Below are positions 62,799 through 64,000 of a DNA stretch of 64,000 bases, one piece after another. Positions within the stretch are counted from its first letter, which is position 1. Each line of letters opens with the position of its first letter. The stretch spans positions 372,001 to 436,000 of the forward strand of contig JADJON010000001.1 in the NCBI GenBank assembly GCA_016713765.1. The letters are read 5' to 3'. This DNA comes from Bacteroidota bacterium (GTDB lineage Bacteria > Bacteroidota > Bacteroidia > AKYH767-A > 2013-40CM-41-45). Position numbers and translations under genes: made by a program. The notes under the pieces were generated by a model. That model was not told the origin of the DNA. It ran no database searches and worked only from the letters and a program-made list of their open reading frames with translations.

Positions 62799-64000
62799 AT
62801 GAACCGGCCGCCATTTCTATTACTCGCCCTGTATGCTTTCCTGGCGGCGGTCCTGTTCCCTTACCTGTGCTGGTACGTCAATAATCCCGACACCTTCCAG
62901 TACCTGATGATCACCCGGCACTATCTGGAAGGTGACTTCCGGGAGGCGATCAATGGTTATTGGAGCCCATTGCTGAGCTGGCTGATGCTGCCGTTTACCG
63001 GGCAGGATTTCGGAGATATCCCGGCATTAAAAACACTGCAATTGGTCATCGGAGCCGGGGTGCTGTGGACCTGGACCATCGTGTTGCGTCGTTCGGTTAT
63101 GCCGGAGCCATATGCGGAGGCTTTGTCATATGCGGCGCTTCCATTTGTCCTGGCGTATGCTTTCCTGAGTCCGACCGCGGACCTGTTGTTTCTCTGGCTT
63201 ACACTCGCGTTGTTTCGCTTTCTGGCTAAAGGTTCGGCCTTAACCGATGAACAGAACGCGAAACGATTCGCCTTGCTCGGCGCGCTTGCCTATTATGCGA
63301 AAGCATTCGGGTTGCCCTTGTTTTTATTCCTGCTGGTATCGGAATGGTGGCAGGTGCGCAAGCTAGCTGTCGGGAGACGACTCCTGTTGCGTGCTTTGGG
63401 GATTTTCCTCTTGCTCATCGCGCCCTGGGTGACAGCCATCAGTCTCAAGTATGGGCACTTTACGATCAGCGAGGCGGCCGCGTTCAACCGTAGTCCGGGT
63501 GTCGCACCCATGCCGGGACAGGTCATGCAGCTTCCGGTGCTCTCTAACGAACTGACGAAACCATCCGGTCCGCATGCGATCTGCGCCTGGGAAGAGCCGA
63601 TGCAATTGTTCTGGACCGGACGCGTATCGGAACCGACGTGTGTGGTCCCCGGATTCCTTCAGGTGCTGGAACGCAACCTGCTCACCATTTGGTATTTCGA
63701 TTTCCAACGAACTACCGGATGGGGACTACTCTTGCTGCTGGCACTTTTCCTGATCTTCCGCAATAAACTGCAACTACGACAGGAACCCTTGTCGCAGCGA
63801 TCACGCCTGCTGGCCGGCTTGTTTCTGCTGGCGTTTTATGGCGGCTATAGTCTGATCCTTGTCCATACACGATACATCTGGATCAGCACCTGGATGATGC
63901 TGTTCCTGGCGGCGTTTTTCGCGGCGGCGATCGAACAGGGAGGACGACCCTGGTTTTACCTGGCGCGTGTCCTCTTCCTGATTACCCTCTTAGTGGCTAT
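62799..64000 (+). CDS. Polytopic GT39-like membrane protein (3' end beyond window)
   Basis: ATG at 62799, open for 400 codons to the window edge. About nine hydrophobic helices so far. Near the N-terminus: NNPDTFQYLMITRHYLEGDF and GYWSPLLSWLMLPF, with an acidic residue in the first extracytoplasmic loop (NPDTFQY) as in the dolichyl/undecaprenyl-phosphate mannosyltransferase (GT39, PMT_2) family; YYAKAFGLPLFLFLL follows later. It probably transfers a sugar from a lipid carrier to lipid A, glycan or protein. The active residues are not certain. Confidence 0.7.
   Translation, partial: MNRPPFLLLALYAFLAAVLFPYLCWYVNNPDTFQYLMITRHYLEGDFREAINGYWSPLLSWLMLPFTGQDFGDIPALKTLQLVIGAGVLWTWTIVLRRSVMPEPYAEALSYAALPFVLAYAFLSPTADLLFLWLTLALFRFLAKGSALTDEQNAKRFALLGALAYYAKAFGLPLFLFLLVSEWWQVRKLAVGRRLLLRALGIFLLLIAPWVTAISLKYGHFTISEAAAFNRSPGVAPMPGQVMQLPVLSNELTKPSGPHAICAWEEPMQLFWTGRVSEPTCVVPGFLQVLERNLLTIWYFDFQRTTGWGLLLLLALFLIFRNKLQLRQEPLSQRSRLLAGLFLLAFYGGYSLILVHTRYIWISTWMMLFLAAFFAAAIEQGGRPWFYLARVLFLITLLVA

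Overview
The window comes from the chromosome of a Bacteroidota bacterium. Eight predicted proteins end in a type IX secretion (T9SS) C-terminal sorting domain. Promoters look like the Bacteroidota -33 TTTG / -7 TAnnTTTG type, Shine-Dalgarno sequences are almost absent, and one or two kup genes, a type I asparaginase, GSDH-type dehydrogenase and Reg_prop sensor kinases fit this phylum. I cannot place it below phylum. Coding density is high; most of the window is GC-rich, with a clearly AT-rich patch at about 31.87-33.1 kb and an AT-rich gene body at 57.1-57.8 kb.

Layout. 0-1.9 kb: an ABC exporter (ATPase cut by the left edge, plus permease). 2-7.7 kb: a giant Gly-rich/PKD-repeat T9SS surface protein. 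7.8-16.2 kb: a signalling block on one strand made of a TonB-dependent receptor, a YfiR-like periplasmic protein, a membrane hybrid histidine kinase with three receiver domains, a CheR methyltransferase (no CheB) and a receiver-kinase fusion. 16.2-19.1 kb: a zinc-ribbon methyltransferase and mnmG, with a perfect 16-bp parS site and a 15/16 parS-like site just outside either end of mnmG, which suggests an origin-proximal location. 19.1-25.7 kb: two tandem kup potassium transporters around a hotdog thioesterase, a BNR-type T9SS protein, and a 57-codon ORF that is a relic of a third kup 3' end. 25.7-31.6 kb: GT9 heptosyltransferase-like protein, TatD nuclease, asparaginase and a T9SS surface protein. 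31.8-33.2 kb: an AT-rich insert carrying an SRA/YDG-like + HNH endonuclease beside tRNA-Ser(GGA). 33.3-35.5 kb: CPBP protease and a tRNA-dihydrouridine synthase. 35.8-40.2 kb: a complete respiratory nitric oxide reductase operon norCBQD. 40.6-44.9 kb: GSDH T9SS protein, a cytochrome P460-like lipoprotein, a propeller T9SS protein. 45-50.6 kb: Reg_prop sensor kinase, methyltransferase, kinase-fold protein, NarL-type regulator. 51-58.1 kb: a T9SS lysyl-oxidase-like protein with the copper and LTQ residues conserved, another T9SS propeller protein, a YdjM-like membrane protein, a compositionally mosaic T9SS protein. 58.1-62.6 kb: a PliI-like lipoprotein, a TlpA-like thiol oxidoreductase, a DUF1579 protein, an antiquitin-type aldehyde dehydrogenase. 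62.8 kb to the right edge: a polytopic GT39-like protein, incomplete.

The most unusual feature is not a gene. The intergenic spaces at 21.6, 27.6, 28.8-29.0, 31.6, 34.3-34.5, 50.7 and 62.6-62.8 kb hold arrays of diverged heptanucleotides that keep a strict 7-nt phase, in both orientations. Two of the arrays are interrupted by the same 30-nt hairpin. They bracket genes as inverted and direct repeats and may drive local rearrangement. Positions, motifs and hand counts come from reading the sequence; family names come from recognition of motifs without any database search.
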